64,000 nucleotides of DNA from Tetrahymena elliotti 4EA (lineage: Eukaryota > Ciliophora > Oligohymenophorea > Hymenostomatida > Tetrahymenidae): NCBI GenBank assembly GCA_000231825.2, contig JH720329.1, positions 459,026 through 523,025 of the forward strand, given 5' to 3'. Positions 40,351 through 52,639 of the stretch are shown here, piece by piece. Within the stretch, counting starts at the first letter, position 1. Each line of letters starts with the position of its first letter. The notes under the pieces were generated by a model. That model was not told where the DNA came from and did not search any database. It saw only the letters and a program-made list of their open reading frames with translations. Made by a program: the position numbers and the translations under genes.

Positions 40351-41319
40351 TCAAATAAGACAGCTATACAAGGTACCGCATCCATATGTTACAAAGAGAA
40401 GTCCTCCTAAAAACATTAATGTTCTTTCAGATAATTATTCTGCTAAATATTTGCCACCAGTAATAGCCAAAAGAGAACAACAAAAATGACCAAGAGCAGC
40501 ACCTATGAAAACCTTGTAGAAATTAAAAGAGGCACCCATAGCAATAGTGGATAATTAAGATTTATCACCCCATTCACCCAAAAAATTTTATGCAAATGTA
40601 AGTACTGCAATAGCTTTATTAGAAACTACTACATTGGCTTGGCTTTTACTATTTTATTTTGTTTCGCTCTATTTTTAATCTCTTTAAGAAATGTTTTATT
40701 CATTGCATTAATTGATAGTGTCTTCTGTACCTTTAACTTTTTTTACTTCTTTCTTTGATCCTTCAGTTTATTCATTTGAGTTTATTGAGTTTCCTCTGTT
40801 TAATTTTTATTCTAATGCCTTAATTTCTGTTTAAATTTCTTCCTCCTCATCTTCTAATTAGTTAGTTGCAGAATCGTAAAGAGATTTGAATCCAAAAAAG
40901 AAGAAAAGAATGGCTGAGGCTATTTTAATATACTTTTCTGGTAGGATGTAGTCAGATAAGTTGCCAATGAAGCATGAGATAAAGGTCATCAAAAAGAGAG
41001 CACCATAAGATCCAATGAAGACATAGAATTTATTGTATTTAGCTGATAATATTGCAGTAATAATAAAAGTTTTATCTCCTACTTCAGAAAACAAAATGGA
41101 AATCGTTGAGCCCACTAATGCACCATGGTCTTTCAATAAAGAAAGGCTTGAAGAGATTTCTTCACTATACTGATAATAAAATTAGTTTAGGTAAATGGAA
41201 ATTGAATTTAAGATGAATGAAATTCATACAATTTATTTTTCTTATTCTTCTTTTTATTCTGCAAAGACAAAAGTGATGAAAGAAAGGACGAAAATGCTTG
41301 AAAGAATTTGGTTCTTCAT
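40351..41319 (-). CDS. GDT1: GDT1/TMEM165-family (UPF0016) cation transporter
   Basis: Two exons on the minus strand, 41319-41230 and 41169-40351, with a 60-bp intron (GTATGA...TATCAG, phase 0), encode 302 residues; the stop TGA lies at 40353-40351. Exon 1 gives a signal peptide (MKNQILSSIFVLSFITFVFA) and Glu/Lys/Gln residues. The mature protein has the two hallmark motifs of the family, SEVGDKT in the first half and GEWGDKS in the second. Each sits at the start of a three-helix bundle, and an acidic, Lys-rich loop of about 90 residues separates the halves. Members export or import Ca2+/Mn2+ against H+ in the Golgi or contractile-vacuole membranes and support glycosylation. The length and the paired motifs are normal for the family, so it should be functional. 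It is transcribed away from the small candidate gene at 41420. Confidence 0.95.
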
Positions 41320-41419
41320 ACGGTTTTTTCTAGCTTTTTAATATGTTTATTTTTTAAAATTTTTACTTTTAAAGTTAACGAAATAAATTTATTATACAAT
41401 ATAAGTAAAAGAAAACCTC
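41320..41419. promoter_or_regulatory. probable shared promoter region of divergent genes
   Basis: Only 100 bp separate the GDT1 start codon (minus) from the ATG at 41420 (plus). If the small plus-strand gene is real, both promoters must lie in this stretch. No specific element is recognised, since AT-richness hides TATA-like motifs. Confidence 0.3.
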
Positions 41420-41701
41420 ATGTAATCTATTTAAGATAAAAATTACCAGATTTATTAACATAGAAGAGGTAGAGAAAAATAAAAGAAAAGAGATGGAATT
41501 AGAAATTTTAATCTGTCTAAAGGGTAAAAAGGATTATTCGACTTTAGAATTTTGCTTATAATTGTTGTATTAATTAATTACTGGTTGGATTTACAAAGAT
41601 TTAATTACAGATTACCCTCAACTTTGAATACAGTTGCCAAAAAGTTGTTGTTTTTTGCCCACCAATTTAATTTATACTAACTAACTCATATATTATTTTG
41701 A
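41420..41701 (+). CDS. small single-pass membrane protein candidate
   Basis: A 93-residue ciliate-code frame runs from ATG 41420 to TGA 41699-41701. It starts with a Gln/Lys/Arg-rich segment (HRRGREKQKKRDGIRNFNLS), then one hydrophobic helix (FRILLIIVVLIN) and a tail with YWLDLQRFNYRLPSTLNTVA. Balanced composition, a basic stretch directly before the helix and the position just upstream of GDT1 in divergent orientation argue for a real gene. I do not recognise it. Further 3' exons cannot be excluded. Confidence 0.45.
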
Positions 41702-42978
41702 CTAATTTAATTTTGGTATACCTCAGTGTTTTCAAGTATTATTTTTTATCACTTACATTTCAAAATCGCACAAAAATTAAATCAAAATACGCGCTTCTTC
41801 CTTTTAAATGTATTAATTAATTATACTTTAGTCTATTTTTTGATAACTTTAAATTTTCTGAAAAGAATTTGAACAATCGTCTTATTTGGTTTTATTCATG
41901 ATAGTTTTAATGTTTTTATATTTAAATGAATAACTTTTAATCTAAATTTCATTAATATTAACAAAATACATTTGATAGACTTAAATATAAAAAATATAAA
42001 ACTATTTAAGCCATTAAAATTTTTTAATTTCTGATTTGAAATATTCATAATTAGAATTATATAAATGTGGTCTTACTTTTGTTTAAAAATAATACACCTT
42101 TATTTTATTTTCTTCATCAAATATTAATTTATCTATTACTATTGGTTTTTTTAAGATGAGTGATTATTATTCAAGCATAAAATCACAGGTTTTTAAGTTG
42201 TGTTTTTGTTTTATAATAAAAACTATTTTTGCAAAAACTGAAGAATTAAATTCTAAATATTATTTATCTTTGAGCATTTTTTTATTCTAATATTTACATC
42301 ATATCTAATAATTAATGATAAACAAACAGAAGAATTTAAATTTAATAAAGATCTAAATATTTTTTTTACCTACTTTTATTATTTTTAGAAATTTTGATCA
42401 ATTCTTATCAACCTGCTTTTATATTTTCAATGGAATAGATGCAATTAAATCTTTATTTTATATTACATTTTTTAAATTTGAAATATTTTCAAAACAAAAC
42501 GCCATTTAATATTAAAATAAAAAATAAATAAACAAATTTTACATTGCAAAAGAAAAAAAGCAATTAAAAATAATATATTTGTACATTTTTTTGATAAATG
42601 TTCTTTGATAAAAATATGGATTTAAATGTATAATAAATATATTAAAGTGTCTAATTTTGAGTGATGGATGATTTTGTATTTATAAGCCTAAATCAACATT
42701 TATTTGCTCTCAAAGAAAGAATTAATTTATATTTAAAGTTTCTACAAAATCTATTTGGTTTGTGTTATGATATAAATACGCAAAAAACAATCAAAATATT
42801 AACAAATATATTTGAATACTTTGATGATTAATCTTAATAAAATTTGAGGAAGATTTATTCTTAAATAAATAGATATTTAATTTTTGTTTAAAGAAAATTC
42901 TGAAATTTATTAAAAGGAAAATAAATAAATAAATAGTTTTAAAAAAGTAGAATATTTATATAATAAGTTAAGAGAAAA
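41702..42978. other. Intergenic with two weak open frames
   Basis: Two ATG-initiated frames are open: 42156-42608 (150 codons, MSDYYSSIKSQVFKLCFCF, Phe/Ile/Lys-rich) and 42664-42903 (79 residues, MDDFVFISLNQHLFALKERI), the latter just before eIF4E. Both are within what chance allows when TGA is the only stop in DNA this AT-rich, so neither is called as a gene. Confidence 0.4.
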
Positions 42979-43491
42979 ATGACACTGAAGTTATCAAGAG
43001 GATACACTTTTTGGTTCGTTTCAGAAAGAGTTGAAAATAAGGATAATTATGTTAGTTAGCTTAAAAAAATTGGATCATTTGCTGACGTTGATGATTTTTG
43101 GAAATACTATTAGCATATGGTAAGACCTGATAAACTACCAGAAGGAACTACTTTTTATTGCTTTACAGAAGGAGTTATGCCAATGTGGGAAGACCCAGCT
43201 AATGTTGGAGGAGGAAGATTCTAGATGAGAATTAAAATTAAATATTCAAACAGATTTTGGGAAGATTTGCTTTTAGGATTGATTGGAAATTAATGCGAAT
43301 ACAATAGCTACATTAATGGAATCTCTCTTCAAGCAAAAGATTCAAAGCATGTTGTAATTTAAATTTGGGTTAAAAATAGAAACAATAATGAATCAATAGA
43401 TGTTTCTATCAAAAGTTTCTTAATGGGTATTTACCAACTTAGTGAAGATTCATCTATCGAATACAGAGATTTTGTTAAACAAACCGTATGA
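42979..43491 (+). CDS. eIF4E: eIF4E-family cap-binding protein, class II / 4EHP-like
   Basis: This single exon of 170 residues stops at TGA 43489-43491. The frame shows the eIF4E core almost from its first residue: YTFWFVSE, FADVDDFWKYYQHM, PDKLPEGTTFYCF, PMWEDPANVGGGRFQMRIK, FWEDLLLGLIGNQ and VVIQIWVKN. The cap-stacking Trp of the PMWED motif is kept, and so is the Trp in IQIW. At the position of the first cap-sandwich Trp (human W56) this protein has Tyr (DNYVSQLKK), and at human W43 it also has Tyr. Those replacements define class II (4EHP) members, which bind cap more weakly and often repress translation. The usual N-terminal extension is almost absent. Class assignment comes from these residues only; several eIF4E paralogues are normal in ciliates. 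Confidence 0.93.
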
Positions 43492-44219
43492 AGAAATTTA
43501 AAATAAATGAAAAATGACATCGAGTTGTAAACAAATCATGGAAAATTAGTTAATTTAAATTGGATATTAAACATGATATAATAATTATAAACCAACATAA
43601 AATAAATAAATAACATATCAATTACTAATTAGTTATCTTATCATTATTTAACTATTTATTTATATATTCATATCTAATACAAGTTTCGAAATTGCCATAT
43701 ATTATATTAAGTAGAGACTATTATTTAATTAAGTCCTTTCTCATATATTTCTTCAAAAAAAGACATTAATATTTTATTGTATTCGAAATTTTTGCAGTCA
43801 AAATTAGGCTTTGTTAAATTCATTTGTAAAAAATAAACTCTCTTAGATTATTTCTTTTAAGCACTTTGATGTTTTGGTCAGGGCTAGATTTATAATAGAG
43901 AAGAAAATCATATAATTATTAGTTTTATATTTGAATACAGCTAATTAAGTAAGCAAAATTTAAACTGTTTTTAGAATAATAAAAATGGTTTATTTTAATA
44001 TTTTTTAATTTTTAGAAGAAATATTAAATAATTAACTAAAATATAAGAAAGACGATTCTGATTATTAAATAGGATGAATTATGATAATTATTTTTATTTT
44101 CGTTCTCTAAAATAATGGATTTTATATTATTAATGCCTTAATTCTTCAACAAAGACTTTTACTTTTTCACAAAATTAGGTTATAAAAAGAACATAATAAA
44201 TTAAAATTATTTATTTATG
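43492..44219. other. Intergenic
   Basis: AT-rich 3' flank of eIF4E, no gene seen. It ends at the left direct repeat of the palindromic insertion. Confidence 0.65.
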
Positions 44220-44321
44220 ATCAAAAGAGAATATAACACCCACCATTAATTGTTACCCCGAATTAACCATAAGGTTAATTCGGGGTAACAATTAATGGTG
44301 GGTGTTATATTCTCTATCAAA
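44220..44321. mobile_element. perfect 90-bp palindrome flanked by 6-bp direct repeats (miniature foldback insertion)
   Basis: Bases 44226-44268 and 44273-44315 are exact reverse complements over 43 bp, separated by the 4-base loop ATAA. The arms begin AGAGAATATAACACCCACC and are much more GC-rich than the flanks. Immediately outside both ends stands the same hexamer, ATCAAA (44220-44225 and 44316-44321), as expected for a target-site duplication. There is no reading frame inside. Such elements are moved by a transposase encoded elsewhere. An assembly fold-back artefact is possible but would not create the direct repeats. Confidence 0.75.
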
Positions 44322-46402
44322 TAATTATTAGCTTGAGATTTATAGGTCAAATTATTAAACCTGATGATTAAGTGTAAATTTTCATTTCGGGTTCATTATA
44401 TTATTAGAAATTACAATTCAGTATTATAAAATTCTTCATCATAATTAGCTCCAAAAATAATATTCTCCTTTATATTTTTTTTAGGAAAATTTCAATGGCA
44501 TAATTTTTTAAGAATGATTAAATAATATTTGAAAGAAAGAAAAATTATACTGCTCATAATTTAAGATGAATAAATATATCGTTTTATTTATCTTTTTTTA
44601 TCTTCTATCTACTATAATAAAATTGAATTTTTTTGGTATTTATCTAAAAATCTTAATATTTTTAATGAATAAAAGCTTTTATTTATCAATCAAGATTTTA
44701 ATTTTTTTCAGAAATGATTTTAAGTTTCTTGGTGACAAAGGTATTAATTGTAATTTTATCTATTATTCTGTAAATCATTAACAGTAATATTTTAAATAAA
44801 TATAAATCTTACCACAGAAATAAATAGAAAATTATGTTATTTGTTCTAAAATTAGTTTGATACAAATATTTTAATATAAAAATCTTTTAATGTATTATTT
44901 AGATGTAAAAAGCTAAGGTTTGGCTTTCTGAATGCATTTAGAAGTAAAAAAAATATTGATTTATGTAAAGAATATTAGTAAGTTAGTAATTAAATTAAAA
45001 AGTAAAATAAAAGAGTTTTTTCTTCAAATATATTTTTTTCATTAAAGAAAACAAGATATTAAATTTCAATCATATCCTTTGTAAAATTAGATCAAGCTAA
45101 GCATTCTTTAGTCTTTCACTTTTGACAATAAAATTTAATTATTAGATGAAAAATGCCTGATCAGGATTATTATAATGATTATAGAAGTATAAAGATAAAG
45201 AAGAAAATAAAACTTATTTCTCGTTTCTCATTTTTCTGCTCATTATATATTTGCTATTTCTATTAGGTAACAAATTATGTATTGATGTATATTTTTCTCA
45301 TGATAAATTATATTAAATTGAAAAAAAACAATGATAAATAGTTTTTTAGTAAGATAGCATAAGAAGTTTTTAAGATTAGTATTGTATTTTTGATGATTAA
45401 ATAGGTGATTAGGTTCATGCTTATTATATTTCAAGATTTAAAAAAAATTTGATTAGTATTCACAAAAATTAGATTATGATTTATTTGTTCAATCTAAAAG
45501 CCAATCAAAAAGAGACTTATATAAACTATTAACATAGAAAACAAATATTTTGCTTTTTAAAAGGATCCTTTTGAAATCAAAAATTACTTTTTTTTGATAA
45601 TTTCAAATATAAGTACCTATTGAAATATTTAGATTTTGAATTACAATAGTACAACTAAATAAATTATTAATATTTAAATTAAAAAAAATAATCTTAAGAA
45701 AAATAAATAAATGCTTTTTTACTTATTTGGAAGAAATAATTTTAATTTAAAAAATAAATTTTCTAACAAACCAAAAAAAATAAAAGAAATTAGAAGTAAA
45801 TCAAGATATTTTCAAACAACAATATTGTATTTTTACTCTTATATATATATTCTAATAAATGAACTTTAAGAATACTAAGTTACTATTTATAAAGTTTCCT
45901 TTTATTTTTTTAATTTGTTGCAAAGTATTTGTTGTCTATCTTTCCAAGTAAATATTTGAAAATATTTTTATTCTTTTATTCTAATCATTTTAATTAAATT
46001 TAAAAAAGAATAATAAATTATGAGCCGAAAAAAAAGGATCATTCATTTAAAATCACTAAATAGCTTGAAATATGTATGTAGTTATTTAGTGGAATTTATT
46101 GATAGTTAATTTAATCCCGTTCAGAAAAAAATTACATTTTCTCTCTCTTTTGATATTAATTATTTTCTGATTAGAATCTATATAAAATATGTTTACATAA
46201 AAATGATTCCTAATTTAATATAAAATCTTAAGGAAGAAAATACATGATCCTTCCTTCCTTTCTTTCTTTTGATTTGATTTGATTTGACTTGATTCATTTG
46301 TTTTTTGTTTTGATTTTGATTTTTGCTTTTTAATTAATATTGAATAAAAAAAAGAATATTATTACTAAAGCAAACTAATAAGAATATAATATTAATATCA
46401 CA
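44322..46402. other. Intergenic, includes promoter side of the UBR gene
   Basis: Two kilobases of AT-rich DNA. A Phe/Ile/Leu-rich frame at 44566 (about 120 codons) is not better than chance. Near the right end is a simple-sequence block described separately. Confidence 0.55.
46249..46330. repeat. polypyrimidine tract plus GATTT pentamer repeats
   Basis: A CCTT/CTTT polypyrimidine run (46249-46270) continues into four near-perfect GATTT units (46271-46293) and then degenerate TTTTG/TTTTGAT units. It lies 75-150 bp before the ATG of the UBR gene, in the probable promoter or 5' leader. Confidence 0.7.
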
Positions 46403-49400
46403 ATGAATAGTGTAGCTACTCAACGATAAACTAGTAAATAAACTGAAACTAGACATCTATTTTAAGAATAATTTCCTTGTTCATGTGGTTAAGCTGTTTC
46501 CATTAATTAATCTCTAGAAGATGCTTATTGTGAAATCACTTCATCTAGTTACAACTTTAATTCTAATTAAATAATTCCTAAAAATGCTCAAATACAATAA
46601 TTTTAGAATAATGATTCTCATATCCACCAAAATGCTCATAGCTTAACTAGCAAACAAATTTGTTTTAATCACACCTAAGATGTAAGATATTTCTTTTTTT
46701 TATATTTTTTAAATTAAATAACTAAAACTAATTATCTAAATCTATTGTTAGAGGGCCTAACTTTTTTCTCAACCCAAATCAATACTCAAAGTTCTATCTA
46801 TTACAAAAGAATTTCTTAAAATAACCCAAATATATAAAAATATATCATTTTAATAGATGAAATACATTTTTCAAAGAAATTTAAGTTAAAATATTTCATG
46901 AAATGTAAAAATTGTAAAAAAATGTTTAAATGATTCTTTTTAGTAGAAATAAAATAATATTTATTTTATTGTACCTGATTATAAGTATTATATAATTTAT
47001 AGGCTGAATTGATTTAGAAGATGGAGAGAGATTTGCTATTAAATGAAGAGTATAAAATTTAATTTCACTAGCAAATAGCAGCTAGATCATAATTTTTTGT
47101 CAACCCTGTTTGTGGGTTAAGTCTTAAAGAAATAATTAGTTATCATTGCTTCGATTGCTTCTAAGACAGAAAAGCCACCATTTGTGAAGCATGCTTTGAA
47201 AATTCTGATCACTATGGCCATAGATATTATAGTTAAAAGGAAAATGCAGGTATATGTGACTGTGGAGATTAAGAAGTAATGCATTAAAATGCCAAAGTAT
47301 GTTATATTATTTATAATTGAAAGAAATTAATATTTTTTTTAATTTGAATGGTTATTAGGTTGGATGTTGTATGCATAAGGGTAATGCAAATAATGATGAT
47401 ATTGATTTGTAGAAATTAGATCAGTAGTTTTTAATGAGAGCTAAAAAATTAATACCTGAATGGTTTAAAATTGTATTTAATTCTGTTGAAAATTCATTAA
47501 TGAACACTGAGGAATAATAGTTTATTGATTTATAAAATAAAATGATCACCTGCATTATAAAAGTTATATAAAAACTTGGATTTAAAAATGATGTTTTCCT
47601 ATAAAAAGCTATCAGCGATATCTTAATCTCTCATTCAAATAAATATTTGCTTTATCATGACTGTAATGACTATTAAAACAAAATACCAGGTAATTTTTCT
47701 TTCTTTTAAATCAAACATATTCAATTAAAATGAATTTCTAGAAGCATTTCATTGGTATTTAATTATTAGCTTCTATAATGGAAAATGTCATATTTATTCT
47801 ATCCTCTTAAATTAATTGAAATTGTTTATCAGTTTCAATTAAATAAAGAATAATTAAGTTATTTTCTATTTGGTTAAATTGTCTATCAGTTTGATAGATC
47901 ATTTTATTTTTTAAGATTAGATTATTTTTGCTATAAATTTGATTTAAATTTTGTAATAAAATAGTTAGCCATACAGTCGAAAAAAAGGAATGCTCATGCA
48001 ATATTTTAGAGTTAATTTTTAGATTTTCAATGTTACCTTGCTTTTCTCATGAAACGTAGGGATTGATGAGATAATTTTTTACTGAATTTTTTAGTGTACA
48101 AAGCTATAAAGTTGCTTATGCTTAGGCTTTTATTAAGAATTTCTAGTTTTTGTTTGATATAGATCTTAAAACTCCTAATAAGGAATATTAAGAATACAGT
48201 AATAATTTAATTTGCTTAACAAGATAGGAAGTATTTAGCAGCTTTGTATTGAATTAGGCTATATATGCTACTGGTTAAGTTAGATAAATTTTCCTCAACT
48301 ACTTAAAAATAGCTCGCTTTTTCAATTAGCAAAAGAGTAATGGGGATTGCTAATCTAAGATTTTGCCTTATCAATTTTTTTATTACCACACTGTGAATAT
48401 TACTAGCTTAATTTAAAAAGAGGAGTTATTTGAAAAATTCTTGTAAGAAGAGGAATTATTTGATATTATTTTATAAGTTTAATCATAATTATAAGGCCTT
48501 ATCTCGTTTGATCACAAAATTTATATGCCTGAACATAACCACATCGATAAAAATACCTACCTCCTTTTTTACAGATTAACAGGATAGCTCAATCTATTTA
48601 AAATTATATCAAACAATTTTATACCTAAAATGAATTAAGAATATTTCCATGATAAGTTAATTAGTTTTATTAAAAAAACATTGCAATCTATCTATAACTA
48701 TTATAATGACAATCCTAATTAAAAAGAATCTTAAGATAAAATTTCAACTTGTTTGCCTCTAGAAAGAGCCTTTATTTATCTTTTTTTTGCATTTTTCCAA
48801 TTTGATTTGAAGAATGTCACCTAATCAAACTTATAAAACCTCCAAAAACATCTTGGATTTGATGATCAAAGAATGAAAAAAGAATTGAATTTCATTCTTA
48901 CAAAAATCATAAAACCTATTTCACTTTATTAAGTAAATTTCATTTATTTTTTTGGAAATTAATTTCAATCTTTTTATAAAATAAATAGGAAGTTTAAAAT
49001 AAAATGTGGGTTTTTAATGGAGAAGAATTAGAGTCATTTTTAAAGCAATACACATCTCCTGATTTTGAGTTAAAAGTTTTAGACACAATGTTTGTCAAGA
49101 TTATGACAAAATTGTATTCATATGAAAATATTATTGAACACATCCCCCAAAATGACTTCACATAAAAACTTGTTGAATTAAGATAGTAAGATTTAATCGA
49201 TCACTATGAACAAAAAGAACTTAAAATTTATGAGAACGCTTAAAATATGGTTTAGAAATCATTTACTTCTTTTGCTTGTTTTTTAAATTTCGTAAGCTAC
49301 AATGTTTGCAGTGAATTAGATGAGATTTATTTCAAATGCATATAGAATTGTTAAAATTAAATTGAAGTAGGAGAAAATATCATTTAGCAGGCAACAACTT

Positions 49401-52400
49401 ATTTTGCAACTCTTTTCAATGGAGTAAAATAAAATCACTCATAATCATTCATAATTTTAATCTTATATTTTATTTAAAGTTAAGTAAAACTATGCAAGAC
49501 ATTAAAGGTTTAGGGGAGATTTACTAATAAGATCTTGGTAAGAGAGCTCCAGTTTAAAAGATGTACTAAAAAGTGAGCAAAATTGAACAAAATTACTCAG
49601 TTATCATTCTTAAATCATATGAGAACATCTTTGAGCCATACAATTTTGCATTTAATTTTGATGCCCAAAGTAAATACTATGGTGCTATAGAAGTTAACTA
49701 AAATGTATTTCATAATTATTTGTCAAAAGATATTTTATTTTAAATTTTTTTATAAAGATTGAAGAAAGGGTAGTAATGATATTAGGTAATGTTTCAATTA
49801 ATAAAGAAGAATACAAAGATATAGGAAGAAATACTGTTAACAGAGAGCTAATTAAGTATTTAATCAAATTTTTTAACTCAGAATATAATTTGAAGGTTAT
49901 CAGAGAACACATTCAAATAAAAGAAAAGATTCTCTATTCAATACTTAAATTAGTTACTATTTTCATATAAGTCTAAGCATGCACCAATGAAAATTACACA
50001 TTGATTTAAGACTTTTTGAATCTTATTTAAAACACCATGCCTGAAAAATAATTTGTACCATTCATTTAACATGTTATGTCAGCAATGTAGAAAAATTATG
50101 CAAGCTTGTAACAAAATGAAAACACAGAAATCATTCAAAATGATATGTGCATTGAAGTAGAGCATTAGGAGAACAATTAGACTGAATAAGCTGCAAACTA
50201 GAAAAAAAAGGCTCAGGAGCTTAGAAAATAACAGCTCTTAAAGGAAATGGAGGATAGATAAAATAAAGCTAAAGCAAAGTATTTAACAGAAAGCAACAAT
50301 AATGCTTAATCGATAGAAGAAGAATGTTGCTATTGTAAATAACCTCTATCAAATTCAGCCTTTGGTATTCTGGTTTCAATATAAAATAACAACTTTTACC
50401 AAGACTAAGAATTAAAAACTATCAAAAGCAATCTTAAATCATCCAAGGTATTTTAATTAATTAAACACATTTTATGATTTTTATCATATTAATAAAAATA
50501 AATTAGAACAACTAGATCAGTGAAAATATCTTCGAAGAGATAAAAAGCTTCTTTTATGAATAAGAAAAGAATCTCCCAGATACATTTATTTTCAATACAT
50601 GTGATCACAAAATTCACAAAGAATGCTTTGAATAAAACTTAAAGAATACTTAGTTAAATTAATATGAATAAACTTCCAGAGAATTTGAAGCAAAGTGTCA
50701 AATATGTAAGCAATACAAAAATTTCTTCTTTGAAATATACAACAACAATGAATTTGAAGAAGAGAAGTTTGGAAATTAAAGATAAAACAATTCAGATATG
50801 GATATTTTTAACAACAATCATTAATCAATGTTTAACACAAGTTTTAGCATGTTCGATCACAGTGCCCATAATTTATATGATATGAACAACTACGGAATGG
50901 GTGGAGGATTTGATAATAATGATATGATGATTCATAATAACTTTAACAACTCTGATCCATTTGATTTTGAATTTGACTCTCATGAAAAATAGAAAAATCG
51001 TGGTCACAATCACAATAATAATAATGATGAAGAAGAAGTCAGAGAAATAATTTACAAAAAAGTGAAAAGAAATAATAATGAAGCATAATTTAAAGAAGCT
51101 TAAAATCATTCATTCTCAAGAATAAATAAAATCTATTCTCAACTTCTTACAGAAAAAGCTAAATTAAGAGAATTCAGTTCCTTATTAAAATCTTAATTAA
51201 ATATATTATCTACCAAAGTTGTTTAAGATGAAAAGTAATAAGTTTAGTAACAAAAAAATATCAGCGAGTTCAGGGTAGCCACTGAGATATTTGAAAAATT
51301 CACTAAATAAAACTAATTAAAATCAACAGGTAATCCTTACAACTTTGGTTAAATTGTGTAAAAGTCTACTGATTAGTTCTACTTCTATGAGAGATGCCTC
51401 TATAACTAAATTAAATATTTTGATTTAGCCAATAAGAGGCCTGATGATGATTCAACAATATTAAAAATGGTACCTTTCTTGTTTTAATGTGCTTTGAATT
51501 CTTTCTCCTTGATTGATGATCAAGAATTTAGACACTAAGTAATTGAAAAACGCTTTAAATACTGCAAATACTTTGAAGAAATGATATAGAAAGGTTCTAT
51601 ATCTAAATTTGATTAGGATGTTGTCAAAGATTTACCATATATCCTTAAACAAAATATTTTTGAAAATAATCTTATTGACGCTTACACAATTTATTTGATC
51701 TTCTAGTTAAACTTTTAGTTCTAATCAGATCAAGATGGAAATATTAAAACAACTCTTGCTAATACCCTCAAGAAGTTAAGTCTTCAAGTTATTTAAAGTT
51801 AAAGTTGTTTGCTAAAAGTTATTCACAAATATCAGCTTGATAACGAAGATGATATTGAAGATCTTTCTTGTTTCTTATAACGTTTAACAAGAAGAGCCCT
51901 TGTTACAACAATCCTTCACTAAAAGTATAGATAATAAAGCAGCAGTTTTGATAAAGTATTTGCAAATACTTCAAAATTTGAATCTGAACATTAAATTATC
52001 TTAAAATACTTTAAATTGAATACTTTAGAGTGCCTTCCTAGTTAAGTAGAAATAGATAGCTTAGAAAATCAATAATCATCAAACACCAAAAGCTTAAAAG
52101 CTTAGCTTTTTTCATCTCTTACAATTTCAACCAGTGATTCTTTTTCATTCGAAATCATATCTATCCCTAGTGATTATTTGGAATATTCAAAAACCATTTA
52201 CAAGAAAAAATGTTCTCTATGTAATAAGATGCCATTAATTGTCGATTTAATGCAATGTTTAATTTGTGGAGATCTAATTTGTGCATAATCATGCACCCAA
52301 GCAATAAGAGCAACAGTAGGAAATTTAAATAGACATGCAAATATATGCCATGGTGGACATTCTATCTACATTAACACTCATAATGGCAACATAGCTGTAA

Positions 52401-52639
52401 TTAGCAGTCCTCATAGTACTTTGCTTGTTTCAACCTTTCTCTTCTAAAATTCACTCAAGGAATATCTTCGTAAGTAAATTAAGTGTGAATGGAAGTCTTT
52501 CTAGCTCATAAAGAGCATTGTTTAGCACATGAAAAAACAGCTCTATGAAAATAACACCCGTAACCTAATTATGGAAGATCATTAGCAGAGATAGGAAAGA
52601 AATATAAATCCTTTATATATTATCCCAAATTTTTTATGA
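46403..52639 (+). CDS. UBR-box / RING E3 ubiquitin ligase (N-recognin family)
   Basis: Eight exons: 46403-46681, 47003-47296, 47359-47689, 47965-48932, 48989-49423, 49480-49704, 49758-50447, 50507-52639. All introns are GT-AG (53-321 bp), exon lengths add to 1785 codons (1784 aa) and the stop is TGA 52637-52639. The UBR box (about residues 130-197) shows NPVCGLSLKEI, YHCFDCFQDR, TICEACFENSDHYGHRYY, GICDCGD and CCMHKG; it binds N-degrons in the family. A RING-H2-like domain (~1034-1141) has CCYCKQPL, CDHKIHKECF and CQICKQ, with an Asn/Asp-rich insert after it. The C-terminal zinc cluster has CSLCNKMP, CLICGDLICAQSCTQ and HANICHGGHS, typical of UBR1-3. I see no ClpS-like N-domain, which fits a UBR3-type rather than UBR1-type ligase. 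The first intron (321 bp) directly follows the divergent N-terminal exon. Confidence 0.94.

Noticed and set aside
42156..42608. 150-codon frame beginning MSDYYSSIKSQVFK
   Set aside because: The composition drifts to plain AT-rich noise and no neighbour or motif supports it. Kept only as a weak note in the spacer entry.
44566..44930. Frame of about 120 codons beginning MNKYIVLFIFFYLLSTIIK
   Set aside because: Almost only Phe, Ile, Leu, Lys and Tyr, as random AT-rich DNA gives. With TGA as the only stop, this length occurs by chance.
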